From an uncultured Allomuricauda sp. (lineage in GTDB: Bacteria > Bacteroidota > Bacteroidia > Flavobacteriales > Flavobacteriaceae): a stretch of 6,807 nt of DNA. This document shows positions 1 to 6,807 of this stretch, piece after piece (the first letter of the stretch is position 1; each line of letters starts with the position of its first letter). Both the position numbers and the translations under genes were made by a program. The notes beneath the pieces were generated by a model. It saw only the letters and a program-made list of their open reading frames with translations, was not told where the DNA came from and did not search any database. The stretch lies in NCBI GenBank assembly GCA_937911965.1, contig CALDPL010000325.1:1-6807 (forward strand), given 5' to 3'.

Positions 1-489
1 GTCGCAAAAATCACAGGCAAGGAAGGCCTAAGGTTCACCGGGACCGCCAGGGTGTTCAACAGCGAGACCGAGGTCAACCAGGGCATACATACCGGAAAAG
101 TGAAGAAAGGGGATGTCGTGGTGATCCGTTATGAGGGGCCAAAAGGGGCCCCGGGAATGCCAGAAATGTTGAAACCCACCTCTGCCATAATGGGGGTCGG
201 CCTGGGCAAGGATGTCGCCCTGATCACGGACGGACGATTCTCCGGGGGTTCCCACGGATTTGTGGTGGGCCATGTATCCCCCGAGGCCCAAGTGGGCGGC
301 GGGATCGCCCTGGTGAGGCGGCTGCTCCGGGTTCTCGAGCCGCAGGTCGCACTCGCCGCCGCCGAAGAGCTCGAGGCAAGGAGAAAAGCGTGGAAACAAC
401 CGGAACTGAAGGTGAAATCGGGCGGATTGTACAAATACGCCAAATTGGTCTCATCGGCATCCAAGGGATGCGTCACTGATATGATTTAA
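1..489 (+). CDS. ilvD: Dihydroxy-acid dehydratase, C-terminal part (5' end outside window)
   Basis: The frame is open from base 1 and ends at TAA 487-489, giving the last 162 residues of a protein that is normally about 560 residues long. IlvD is a cytoplasmic Fe-S enzyme that dehydrates 2,3-dihydroxy-3-methyl-acids to 2-keto acids in valine and isoleucine synthesis. Family marks visible here are [10 protein letters not shown], then [13 protein letters not shown] (229-258 covers [10 protein letters not shown], the conserved loop with the serine thought to act as base), then [11 protein letters not shown], and the typical end [18 protein letters not shown]. Residues coded by 301-363 are unusual: the normal GGPIALV is GGGIALV, and the DGD-containing strand that should follow is replaced by a shorter Arg/Leu/Ala-rich run before [10 protein letters not shown]. 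It is the first gene seen of an ilvD-B-N-C-A operon. Identification is secure; full activity is less so because of the odd stretch. Confidence 0.95.
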   Translation, partial: VAKITGKEGLRFTGTARVFNSETEVNQGIHTGKVKKGDVVVIRYEGPKGAPGMPEMLKPTSAIMGVGLGKDVALITDGRFSGGSHGFVVGHVSPEAQVGGGIALVRRLLRVLEPQVALAAAEELEARRKAWKQPELKVKSGGLYKYAKLVSSASKGCVTDMI

Positions 490-538
490 AGGATTGGCCC
501 CCAAGGGCAAATATGGAATTTTCCCAAAATTGGAGCTT

Positions 539-2272
539 ATGGAAACATTGAAATTGGAAAAAAAGGACTTGAAAAAAGATACCGCCCTTCGGATAAGTGG
601 GGCAGAAGCCGTCATCCATTGCCTATTGGAAGAGGGGGTGGATTTGATCTATGGCTACCCCGGCGGGGCCATCATGCCCATCTACGACGAATTGTACAAG
701 TTCCAGGATCGCCTGACCCATATCCTGACCCGGCACGAACAAGGTGCGGCCCACGCGGCCCAGGGGTATGCCCGGGTCAGTGGAAAGGTGGGCGTGGCCA
801 TGGCCACTTCAGGTCCAGGGGCCACCAACCTGGTGACCGGTCTGGCGGACGCCCAGATCGATTCCACCCCCATAGTGTGCATCACGGGACAGGTCCCCAG
901 ACATTTGTTGGGATCGGACGCCTTCCAGGAGACCGATATCGTGGGCATTTCCACCCCGGTCACCAAATGGAACTATCAGATCACCCGGGCCGAGGAAATC
1001 CCCGAAATCATCGCAAAGGCCTTCTATATAGCCCGCTCCGGCAGGCCGGGGGCCGTATTGGTGGACATTACCAAGAATGCGCAGTTTGATGAACTGGACT
1101 TCCATTATGAAAAATGTACCGGGGTCAGGAGCTATACCCCGGTGCCCAAGGTGGACCCCCGGGCCGTTCAAAAGGCGGCCGATTTGATCAACAAGGCCAA
1201 AAAGCCCATGATCGTCTTTGGACAGGGAGTCATTTTGGGATCCGCCGAGGCGGAACTCAAGGCCGTGATCGAAAAAGCGGGAATCCCTGCGGCCTGGACC
1301 GTATTGGGGCTTTCGGCCCTGGACACGGACCACCCCCTGAATGTGGGGATGGTGGGCATGCACGGCAATTACGCCCCCAATGTGCTGACCAACTCCTGTG
1401 ATGTGTTGATCGCCATTGGAATGCGCTTTGACGATAGGGTCACCGGGGATTTGAACACCTATGCAAAACAGGCCAAGGTCGTCCATTTTGAAATTGATCC
1501 GGCCGAAATCGACAAAAACGTCAAGACCGAGGTGGCCGTCCTTGGAAATGCAAAGGAAACCTTGGGCATGTTGCTGCCTCTTCTAAGTGAAAAGGAGCAT
1601 CCTCAGTGGAGGGCCGAATTCGACAAAAAATACCAAATGGAATACCAGACCGTCATCGAAAGGGACATCCATCCCACCAAGGACGGTCTGACCATGGGAG
1701 AGGTGATCGAACAGATCAACCGGGTTTCCGGGGGAAGGGCGGTCATGGTCACCGATGTGGGCCAACACCAAATGATCACCTGCCGATATGCCAAGTTCAA
1801 ACTGAGCAAGAGCAATGTCACCTCCGGGGGATTGGGAACCATGGGATTTGCGCTTCCCGCGGCCATAGGGGCCAAGATGGGGGCCATGGACCGGGAGGTG
1901 GTCGCCATAATAGGGGATGGTGGCTATCAGATGACCATTCAGGAACTCGGGGTGATCTTCCAGCACAAGTTGCCGGTGAAGATCGTGGTGCTGAACAACG
2001 ACCATTTGGGAATGGTACGGCAGTGGCAGGAACTTTTTTTTGAAAGCCGCTATGCCTCCACGGTAATGACCAATCCCGATTTTGTCAAGATCGCCGAGGG
2101 CTACCACATCACGGCCAAAAGGGTAGGGGAACGTTCCCAGCTCGAAGGGGCCATAGCGGAGATGATGGCCTCAAAAGTGCCCTATTTTCTGGAAGTGAAG
2201 GTGGAACGGGAGGACAATGTGTTCCCCATGGTCCCATCGGGAGCCTCGGTCTCCGATATTCGTTTGAAATAA
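539..2272 (+). CDS. ilvB: Acetolactate synthase, large catalytic subunit
   Basis: This is the thiamine-diphosphate enzyme (acetohydroxyacid synthase) that joins pyruvate to a second pyruvate or to 2-oxobutanoate, the first common step to valine, leucine and isoleucine. From ATG 539 it has 577 residues, normal for the family. The pyrimidine-binding domain is about residues 17-180, with GYPGGAIMPIYD and the catalytic Glu67 in RHEQGAAHAAQGYARVSGK. The middle domain is about 205-340. The diphosphate-binding domain is about 395-545, with the GDG (459-461) to NN (486-487) Mg-ThDP motif and HLGMVRQWQELFF. ATG 539 was chosen because METLK-type starts are usual in flavobacterial homologues and a GGAG lies at 532-535. 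An in-frame TTG at 494 would add 15 residues unlike the family. It follows ilvD by 49 bases and precedes the regulatory subunit ilvN. All catalytic marks are intact. Confidence 0.97.
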   Translation: METLKLEKKDLKKDTALRISGAEAVIHCLLEEGVDLIYGYPGGAIMPIYDELYKFQDRLTHILTRHEQGAAHAAQGYARVSGKVGVAMATSGPGATNLVTGLADAQIDSTPIVCITGQVPRHLLGSDAFQETDIVGISTPVTKWNYQITRAEEIPEIIAKAFYIARSGRPGAVLVDITKNAQFDELDFHYEKCTGVRSYTPVPKVDPRAVQKAADLINKAKKPMIVFGQGVILGSAEAELKAVIEKAGIPAAWTVLGLSALDTDHPLNVGMVGMHGNYAPNVLTNSCDVLIAIGMRFDDRVTGDLNTYAKQAKVVHFEIDPAEIDKNVKTEVAVLGNAKETLGMLLPLLSEKEHPQWRAEFDKKYQMEYQTVIERDIHPTKDGLTMGEVIEQINRVSGGRAVMVTDVGQHQMITCRYAKFKLSKSNVTSGGLGTMGFALPAAIGAKMGAMDREVVAIIGDGGYQMTIQELGVIFQHKLPVKIVVLNNDHLGMVRQWQELFFESRYASTVMTNPDFVKIAEGYHITAKRVGERSQLEGAIAEMMASKVPYFLEVKVEREDNVFPMVPSGASVSDIRLK

Positions 2273-2347
2273 TCACAAAGAAAAGTATAGGTCCAATTGC
2301 AGGTCGGGAACCCTTTCAGATCGGGCTTGGACGGAAAGAACAACACT

Positions 2348-2875
2348 ATGGAAAAACAATGGTATACCATTTCGGTCTATTCCGAGAACAATGTGGGCCT
2401 GCTCAACAGGATATCCGGGATATTTTTAAAGAGACACATTAATGTGGAAAGTTTAAATGTCTCAAAATCAGAAATTGACAACGTTTCGAAATTCACTATA
2501 GTCATTCAGGCCACCGAGGATGTGACCCGAAAGATCGTGGGCCAGATCGAAAAACAGGTGGAGGTGATCAAGGCCTTTTACCATACGGATGAGGAAACCA
2601 TCTACCAGGAATCGGCCCTGTTCAAGATAGCTTCCAACCTCCTTTTCGACGAGAGGCAGATCCAGAACATCATCAAGGACAGTCATGCGCAGATCGTAAC
2701 GGTGAGCCGGGACTTTTTTGTATTGGCCAAGACGGGACGCCGCCATGAGGTGGATGAAATGTACGAGGCCCTGCAACCCTTCGGAATCAAGCAGTTTGTC
2801 CGTTCGGGAAGGATAGCAGTGACCAAGGCCAGCATGCCCATTACCGAAATTTTGACCGCTTTTCAAGAAAATTAA
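2348..2875 (+). CDS. ilvN: Acetolactate synthase, small regulatory subunit
   Basis: This is the regulatory partner of IlvB. It stimulates the large subunit and normally carries the valine feedback site. The protein has 175 residues from ATG 2348. An ACT domain occupies about residues 4-78 (YTISVYSENNVGLLNRISGIFLKRHINVESLNV is its beta-alpha-beta start, split here as the run YTISVYSENNVGLLNRISGI and the following helix end). The second, ALS-type C-terminal domain follows from about residue 95, with SNLLFDERQIQNIIK and FGIKQFVRSGRIAVTK. The YQESALFKI segment is of the type I associate with Bacteroidota IlvN. The start was chosen from family length; an in-frame TTG at 2297 would add 17 residues without similarity. 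The 75-base gap after ilvB shows no clear hairpin, so co-transcription is likely. Valine inhibition is inferred from the family only. Confidence 0.96.
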   Translation: MEKQWYTISVYSENNVGLLNRISGIFLKRHINVESLNVSKSEIDNVSKFTIVIQATEDVTRKIVGQIEKQVEVIKAFYHTDEETIYQESALFKIASNLLFDERQIQNIIKDSHAQIVTVSRDFFVLAKTGRRHEVDEMYEALQPFGIKQFVRSGRIAVTKASMPITEILTAFQEN

Positions 2876-2899
2876 ATCGCAAAAATCAAGATATCAAAA

Positions 2900-4375
2900 A
2901 TGACAAATTACTTCAACACACTATCGCTTAGGGATCAATTGCTCCAATTGGGAAAATGCAGGTTTATGGAGCCAAGCGAATTTGCCGATGGTGTCAGTGC
3001 ATTAAAGGGAAAGAAAATCGTAATTGTGGGCTGTGGGGCCCAAGGCCTCAACCAGGGACTCAATATGAGGGATTCCGGCCTGGACATATCCTATGCCCTT
3101 AGGGCGGCCGCGATCAAGGAACAGAGGCAGTCCTACAAAAATGCAGTGGAGAACAACTTTGTGACCGGCACCTATGAGGAACTGATCCCCACGGCGGATC
3201 TGGTGATCAACCTGACCCCGGACAAACAGCACACCAATGTGGTCGGGACCGTGATGCCGCTTATGAAAAAAGGCGCCACCCTATCCTATTCCCACGGTTT
3301 CAATATCGTCGAGGAGGGCATGGAAGTCCGCAAGGACCTTACCGTGATCATGGTGGCCCCAAAGAGTCCCGGGTCCGAAGTGCGCGAAGAGTACAAACGG
3401 GGCTTCGGGGTGCCCACCCTGATCGCCGTACACCCTGAGAACGACCCACAGGGCAAGGGCTTGGAACAGGCCAAGGCCTACGCCGCCGCCACCGGTGGCG
3501 ACCGTGCCGGGGTATTGGAATCCTCCTTTGTGGCCGAGGTCAAATCCGACCTGATGGGGGAACAGACCATACTTTGTGGACTGTTGCAGACCGGCTCCAT
3601 CCTTTCCTTTGACAAAATGGTCGAAAAAGGTGTGGACCCGGCCTATGCCTCCAAATTGATCCAATACGGATGGGAGACCATTACCGAGGGCCTGAAACAG
3701 GGGGGGATCACCAATATGATGGACCGTTTGTCAAACCCGGCCAAGATCAAGGCCTTTGACCTGGCCGAGGAATTGAAGGACATCATGCGCCCATTGTTCC
3801 AAAAACATATGGACGACATCATGAGCGGGCATTTCTCCAAGACCATGATGGAGGATTGGGCCAATGGGGACAAAAACCTTCTGGACTGGCGTGCCGCCAC
3901 CGGGGAGACCGCCTTTGAAAAGACCCCGGCCACAGGGCAGGAAATCTCCGAACAGGAGTATTACGACCATGGGGTTTTATTGGTCGCCTTTGTCAAATCC
4001 GGGGTGGAACTGGCCTATGAGACCATGACCGAATCCGGGATCATCGGGGATTCCGCCTATTATGAATCCCTGCACGAGACCCCGTTGATCGCCAATACCA
4101 TTGCCCGCAAGAAACTCTTTGAAATGAACCGGGTGATTTCCGATACGGCCGAATATGGTTGCTATCTCTTCGACCATGCCTGCAAGCCCCTTTTGACCGA
4201 TTTCATGAAGAAAATCGACACGGATGTCATCGGCAAGTCTTATGGACAGGGCAGGGACAATGGAGTGGATAATATCAGGCTCATCGCGGTCAACAAAGCG
4301 ATCAGGACCCATGATGTGGAAGTGGTGGGTGCCAGGCTCAGGGCCAGTATGACGGCCATGAAGCCCATAGGATAA
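2900..4375 (+). CDS. ilvC: Ketol-acid reductoisomerase, class II (long form)
   Basis: This cytoplasmic, Mg-dependent enzyme performs the alkyl shift and NADPH reduction that turns acetolactate or acetohydroxybutyrate into the dihydroxy acid used by IlvD. The 491-residue length marks the long class II form found in enterobacteria, plants and Bacteroidota. The Rossmann motif GCGAQG is at 44-49. Residues counted from the ATG fall at the same numbers as in E. coli IlvC: cofactor-loop Arg68, Ala71, Arg76, Ser78 and Gln110; His132; metal or substrate ligands Asp217, Glu221, Glu389, Glu393; Ser414. The Arg/Ser loop predicts NADPH rather than NADH. Residue 69, Lys in E. coli, is Ala here. Two helical knotted repeats follow the Rossmann domain, about 209-345 and 356-487. 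It starts 24 bases after ilvN with an A-rich leader and no Shine-Dalgarno site. Confidence 0.97.
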   Translation: MTNYFNTLSLRDQLLQLGKCRFMEPSEFADGVSALKGKKIVIVGCGAQGLNQGLNMRDSGLDISYALRAAAIKEQRQSYKNAVENNFVTGTYEELIPTADLVINLTPDKQHTNVVGTVMPLMKKGATLSYSHGFNIVEEGMEVRKDLTVIMVAPKSPGSEVREEYKRGFGVPTLIAVHPENDPQGKGLEQAKAYAAATGGDRAGVLESSFVAEVKSDLMGEQTILCGLLQTGSILSFDKMVEKGVDPAYASKLIQYGWETITEGLKQGGITNMMDRLSNPAKIKAFDLAEELKDIMRPLFQKHMDDIMSGHFSKTMMEDWANGDKNLLDWRAATGETAFEKTPATGQEISEQEYYDHGVLLVAFVKSGVELAYETMTESGIIGDSAYYESLHETPLIANTIARKKLFEMNRVISDTAEYGCYLFDHACKPLLTDFMKKIDTDVIGKSYGQGRDNGVDNIRLIAVNKAIRTHDVEVVGARLRASMTAMKPIG

Positions 4376-4394
4376 CAAATAAAGCTTGGGTCCC

Positions 4395-5663
4395 ATGGAA
4401 AAAGAAAGGGGGGAACCCTATTTTCCACAATTGGTGGATATTAGGCAGGCTGCACAGCGGATCGCCCAAGTGACCGATCCGACCCCCCTGCAGCACAGTA
4501 TCAGATATACCGAAATCCACGGGGCCCGTATTTTCCTCAAAAGGGAGGACCTGCAACGGGTCAGAAGCTATAAGATCCGGGGAGCCTTCAACAAGATCGC
4601 TTCCCTTTCCAAGGCCGAGCTGGAGCGGGGCGTGGTCTGTGCCAGTGCCGGAAACCATGCCCAGGGTGTGGCCTTTGCCTGCAGCCACCAAAAGGTGCAC
4701 GGAACCATATTCATGCCCGTGGTGACCCCCAAACAGAAGGTGGATCAGACCAAAATGTTCGGCGGGGACTGGGTGGAGATCGTGCTGGAAGGGGATACCT
4801 TTGACGATTCCAACCGGGCGGCCCAAACCTTTTGTGTGGAACGGGGCAAGAGTTTTGTCCATCCCTTTGATGACCCAAAGATCATAGAGGGCCAGGCCAC
4901 CGTGGGACTTGAAATCATCAAGCAGGCCAAGGGGCCCATTGATTACCTCTTTGTCCCAGTGGGGGGCGGGGGGCTTATCTCCGGCCTTTGTGGGACCTTC
5001 AGCGCCCTTTCCCCCCAAACCAAGATCATCGGGGTGGAGCCCTTGGGGGCCGCCTCCATGAAAGCGGCCATGGAAGCGGGAGAATTGGTCAAACTGGAGG
5101 AAATCGATAAGTTCATCGATGGTGCCGCGGTGCAGCAGGTGGGCCGGTTGAACCTCGATATTTGCAAAGATCGGCTGCACCAGATCGTCACCGTTCCCGA
5201 AGGCAGGGTCTGCCAGGTGATCCTGGACCTCTACAACAGGGACGCCATTGTGGCGGAGCCCGCAGGGGCCTTGACCATAGCGGCCCTGGAGGATTTTTCC
5301 CAACAGCTTGCCGGAACCCAAGTGGTCTGTGTGGTCAGTGGGGGAAACAACGATATTACCCGCACCGCGGAGATCAAGGAACGGGCCCTGCTCCACGCCA
5401 AATTAAAACATTACTTCATTGTGCGCTTTCCCCAGCGCCCCGGGGCCTTGAAGGAATTCGTGGCCGAAATCCTGGGGCCGGATGACGATATTGCCCATTT
5501 TGAGTACACCAAGAAATCCAGCAGGGAGAACGCTCCGGCCGTGGTGGGCATTGAACTCAAATCCCCGGATGACCTCCAGCCCTTGATCGACCGTATGAAA
5601 GCGAACAACTTTTTTGGGGATTATCTAAACGACAAGCCCGATCTTTTCCAGTATCTGGTGTGA
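4395..5663 (+). CDS. ilvA: Threonine ammonia-lyase, single ACT-like domain form
   Basis: This PLP enzyme deaminates L-threonine to 2-oxobutanoate, the committed step to isoleucine. The protein has 422 residues from ATG 4395. The fold-type II PLP domain covers about residues 12-330: the PLP lysine is Lys60 in RVRSYKIRGAFNK, with SAGNHAQG at 84-91, a glycine phosphate loop GGGGLISG at 190-197, and SGGNND at 315-320. A single ACT-like regulatory domain covers about 337-422, beginning LKHYFIVRFPQRPGALKEF, which is shorter than the two-domain tail of E. coli IlvA. Regulation by isoleucine or valine is expected from the family and not shown here. A TTG at 4386 would add only three residues. It lies 19 bases after ilvC, and its position beside ilvDBNC supports a biosynthetic rather than catabolic role. 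Confidence 0.95.
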   Translation: MEKERGEPYFPQLVDIRQAAQRIAQVTDPTPLQHSIRYTEIHGARIFLKREDLQRVRSYKIRGAFNKIASLSKAELERGVVCASAGNHAQGVAFACSHQKVHGTIFMPVVTPKQKVDQTKMFGGDWVEIVLEGDTFDDSNRAAQTFCVERGKSFVHPFDDPKIIEGQATVGLEIIKQAKGPIDYLFVPVGGGGLISGLCGTFSALSPQTKIIGVEPLGAASMKAAMEAGELVKLEEIDKFIDGAAVQQVGRLNLDICKDRLHQIVTVPEGRVCQVILDLYNRDAIVAEPAGALTIAALEDFSQQLAGTQVVCVVSGGNNDITRTAEIKERALLHAKLKHYFIVRFPQRPGALKEFVAEILGPDDDIAHFEYTKKSSRENAPAVVGIELKSPDDLQPLIDRMKANNFFGDYLNDKPDLFQYLV

Positions 5664-5666
5664 TGT

Positions 5667-5725
5667 TCCCAACAAATTTTTACTTTATTGGGATTTGTCC
5701 CAAATTCCAACGTTTGCGGGACAAA
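5667..5725 (+). promoter_or_regulatory. Nested, mutually exclusive stem-loops between ilvA and gapN (candidate terminator or attenuator-like element)
   Basis: Four short segments just after the ilvA stop can pair in sequence. Segment 1 is TCCCAA (5667-5672), segment 2 is TTGGGA (5688-5693), segment 3 is TTTGTCCCAA (5694-5703), and segment 4 is GGGACAAA (5718-5725). Segments 1:2 form a 6-bp stem with a 15-base loop. Segments 2:3 form a 6-bp stem with a TTTG loop (5694-5697). Segments 3:4 form an 8-bp stem with a 16-base loop. Only alternate pairings can coexist. No long T run follows any stem, so a classical intrinsic terminator is not obvious. A smaller TGGAG/CTCCA hairpin follows at 5731-5744. 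It could end the ilv transcript, be a processing site, or be a protein-binding palindrome. The pairing is seen in the sequence; the function is inference. Confidence 0.4.
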
Positions 5726-5763
5726 ACCATTGGAGATCGCTCCATTTCCACATATAAATATTT

Positions 5764-5771
5764 TAATTTTG
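5764..5771 (+). promoter_or_regulatory. Candidate Bacteroidota -7 promoter box for gapN
   Basis: TAATTTTG matches the Bacteroidota -7 consensus TAnnTTTG. It lies in the most AT-rich part of the spacer, 50 bases before the gapN-type start codon. No TTG -33 element is seen at the usual spacing of about 17-20 bases upstream, so the call rests on one eight-base match and its position. If real, it gives the downstream gene its own promoter apart from the ilv operon. Confidence 0.35.
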
Positions 5772-5821
5772 TGGTCGATGGGGAAGTCCATCAGAGCACA
5801 CCTACCTAAAAAACACAAATT

Positions 5822-6658
5822 ATGCCCGACAGCAGTCTCGTACCCGAAGCCTTTCAGATCCAACAACAAATCCATCACGATACTTACCTGGTCCACGGGG
5901 AGCTCCGCAAATGGAGCGGGGCGACCAGCCCGGTGGTATCGACCATTTCATCCACCAAGGACTATGCCCCGACCCCTCTGGGAAGCGTCCCTGAACTTGG
6001 GGAGGCCGAGGCCCTGGACGCCTTGGATTCCGCCCTGGAGGCCTATGGAAAAGGGCAGGGGGTATGGCCCACCATGAAAGTGAGGGACCGTATTGTCTGT
6101 ATGGAAGGCTTTGTGAAGAAAATGGAGAAAAAGCGGGAGGAAGTCGTAAAGCTTCTGATGTGGGAGATCGGAAAATCAAAGGGCGATTCCTATAAGGAAT
6201 TCGATCGGACCGTGGAGTACATATACGATACCATTGAGGAATACAGGCAATTGGACCGTGATGCCGCCAAGTTCGACAAGCACGATGGGGTATACGCACA
6301 TATCCGCAGGGGACCCTTGGGCGTTGTCCTTTGTCTGGGACCCTACAATTATCCCCTCAACGAAACCTTTGCCCTGCTCATTCCGGCGATCATCATGGGC
6401 AATACCACCATATTCAAGCCCGCAAAGCACGGCGTATTGCTCATTACACCTCTTTTGGAGGCATTTAAGAGCAGTTTTCCAAAAGGAGTGGTCAATGTAC
6501 TGTTTGGTCGGGGAAGGGTCGTGGCAGCGCCTATAATGAAGACCGGGAAGGTGGACGTGCTGGCCCTGGGCATGCTGACCGCCTTCCGCAAGGCACTGCA
6601 GCTGATCAATGAGGTGACAGGACAGGACCTGAGCCTGCACACGGTGCCCGCCGAATGA
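5822..6658 (+). pseudogene. gapN: NADP-dependent glyceraldehyde-3-phosphate dehydrogenase (GapN type), truncated and joined to unrelated sequence
   Basis: The frame from ATG 5822 gives 278 residues. Residues 1-249 match the N-terminal cofactor-binding half of GapN-type aldehyde dehydrogenases, which oxidise glyceraldehyde-3-phosphate directly to 3-phosphoglycerate while making NADPH. Visible marks are [20 protein letters not shown] with the catalytic-site Asn176, [12 protein letters not shown] with Lys199 where ALDHs contact NADP, and [28 protein letters not shown]. After Leu249 the family normally continues with an IGNSK-like segment, the LELGGK-type Glu region and the catalytic Cys region, to about 520-540 residues in all. 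Here 29 unrelated residues and a TGA follow instead. The product lacks Glu and Cys and cannot be an active dehydrogenase. The ATG is preceded by an A-rich leader without Shine-Dalgarno. The family call is strong; the exact substrate is inferred. Confidence 0.85.
6569..6658 (+). other. 3' end of a different gene, possibly cbb3 oxidase subunit I (CcoN-like), fused in frame to gapN
   Basis: The last 29 residues of the chimeric frame (from [20 protein letters not shown] to the VPAE end) do not belong to the aldehyde dehydrogenase family. A hydrophobic start (LALGML) followed by a basic Arg/Lys turn resembles the end of a last membrane helix and a cytoplasmic tail. The TGA overlaps the start of a CcoO-like gene, so the tail most plausibly belongs to the preceding ccoN-like gene of a cbb3-type oxidase pair. 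That assignment rests on context, because the tail itself is too short and variable to recognise. Leucine codons here are nearly all CTG, unlike the TTG/CTG mixture upstream. Confidence 0.45.
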
Positions 6659-6807
6659 ACAAGTATCTCCCTCTTTCCATCCTCGCCGTCGGCATCCTGG
6701 CGTTCGCCCTGCTCATGCTGGTGATTGTCCCGGGAATTGAAATCGCCAGCTCCGAGCCTCCGGAAGGGTTGCTCCCCTATACAGAAGCGGAACAGCGCGG
6801 ACGCGAC
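6655..6807 (+). CDS. Probable cbb3-type cytochrome c oxidase subunit II (CcoO/FixO-like), N-terminal part
   Basis: ATG 6655 overlaps the preceding TGA by the four bases ATGA, and the frame stays open for 51 residues to the window end. Residues 4-25 are a strongly hydrophobic segment ([20 protein letters not shown]) that would anchor the protein in the inner membrane with the rest outside. This is followed by [19 protein letters not shown] membrane anchor followed by a PYT..E.RGRD motif is the pattern just before the haem-binding C-x-x-C-H in CcoO-type monohaem cytochromes c of cbb3 oxidases, but the C-x-x-C-H itself would lie beyond the window. Other membrane-anchored cytochromes c of terminal oxidases remain possible. 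The overlap suggests translational coupling to a ccoN-like gene of which only the tail is present. It is functionally unrelated to the ilv operon. Confidence 0.6.
   Translation, partial: MNKYLPLSILAVGILAFALLMLVIVPGIEIASSEPPEGLLPYTEAEQRGRD

Noticed and set aside
494..538. TTG start extending IlvB by 15 residues and nearly abutting the ilvD stop
   Set aside because: The added residues do not look like the family N-terminus, and ATG 539 gives the expected METLK-type start and normal length.
809..1486. 225-codon open frame on the minus strand opposite ilvB
   Set aside because: It lies wholly inside the conserved ilvB coding region, shows no family resemblance, and has the same biased composition as the other antisense frames.
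2034..2041. Run of eight T in ilvB as a possible slippage or frameshift site
   Set aside because: The frame reads through as the conserved QWQELFFESRY segment on both sides, so no shift is needed.
2297..2347. TTG start extending IlvN by 17 residues
   Set aside because: ATG 2348 gives the standard 175-residue protein starting directly at the ACT domain; the extension has no visible similarity.
2273..2347. 75-base gap between ilvB and ilvN as a possible promoter or small RNA
   Set aside because: I see no TAnnTTTG box, strong hairpin or T run; it looks like an ordinary intra-operon spacer.
4338..5396. 352-codon open frame on the minus strand opposite ilvA
   Set aside because: It is the antisense shadow of a clear ilvA gene. 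Its His/Gly/Asp/Leu-rich product has no recognisable domain, and long antisense frames are expected from this codon bias.

Overview
The window is a compact, all-plus-strand stretch of moderately GC-rich bacterial DNA. The proteins resemble those of Bacteroidota, most likely Flavobacteriia. Evidence for this is the long class II IlvC, the 175-residue IlvN with its YQESALFKI segment, the short single-ACT IlvA, A-rich leaders with weak or no Shine-Dalgarno sites, and a TAnnTTTG promoter-like box. A GC-rich flavobacterium of the Robiginitalea type would fit, but this is judged from memory of the families and not from a search.

Positions 1-5663 hold the isoleucine/valine operon in the order ilvD (3' end only), ilvB, ilvN, ilvC, ilvA, with gaps of 19-75 bases. 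IlvA makes 2-oxobutanoate from threonine. IlvB/IlvN condense pyruvate with pyruvate or 2-oxobutanoate. IlvC isomerises and reduces the product with NADPH, and IlvD dehydrates it to the 2-keto acid. All key catalytic residues I could check in IlvB, IlvC and IlvA are present. The IlvD tail has one odd stretch near 301-363 that lacks the usual DGD-containing segment.

Positions 5664-5821 are a 158-base AT-rich spacer. It contains a set of short complementary segments that can pair in mutually exclusive ways (1:2, 2:3, 3:4), followed by a flavobacterial -7-like box ahead of the next gene.

Positions 5822-6568 encode the N-terminal 249 residues of an NADP-dependent, non-phosphorylating glyceraldehyde-3-phosphate dehydrogenase (GapN-type aldehyde dehydrogenase). 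At about 6557-6571 the protein abruptly stops resembling the family, before the catalytic Glu and Cys. It continues as 29 unrelated residues to a stop at 6658. That stop overlaps (ATGA) the start of a membrane-anchored protein resembling the N-terminus of a cbb3-type cytochrome c oxidase subunit II (CcoO), which runs off the window. The simplest reading is that two unrelated loci, gapN and a ccoN-ccoO-like pair, are joined at about 6568. This could be an assembly chimera or a real rearrangement, and it is the most notable feature of the window. I found no RNA gene, CRISPR array, insertion sequence or clearly new system.
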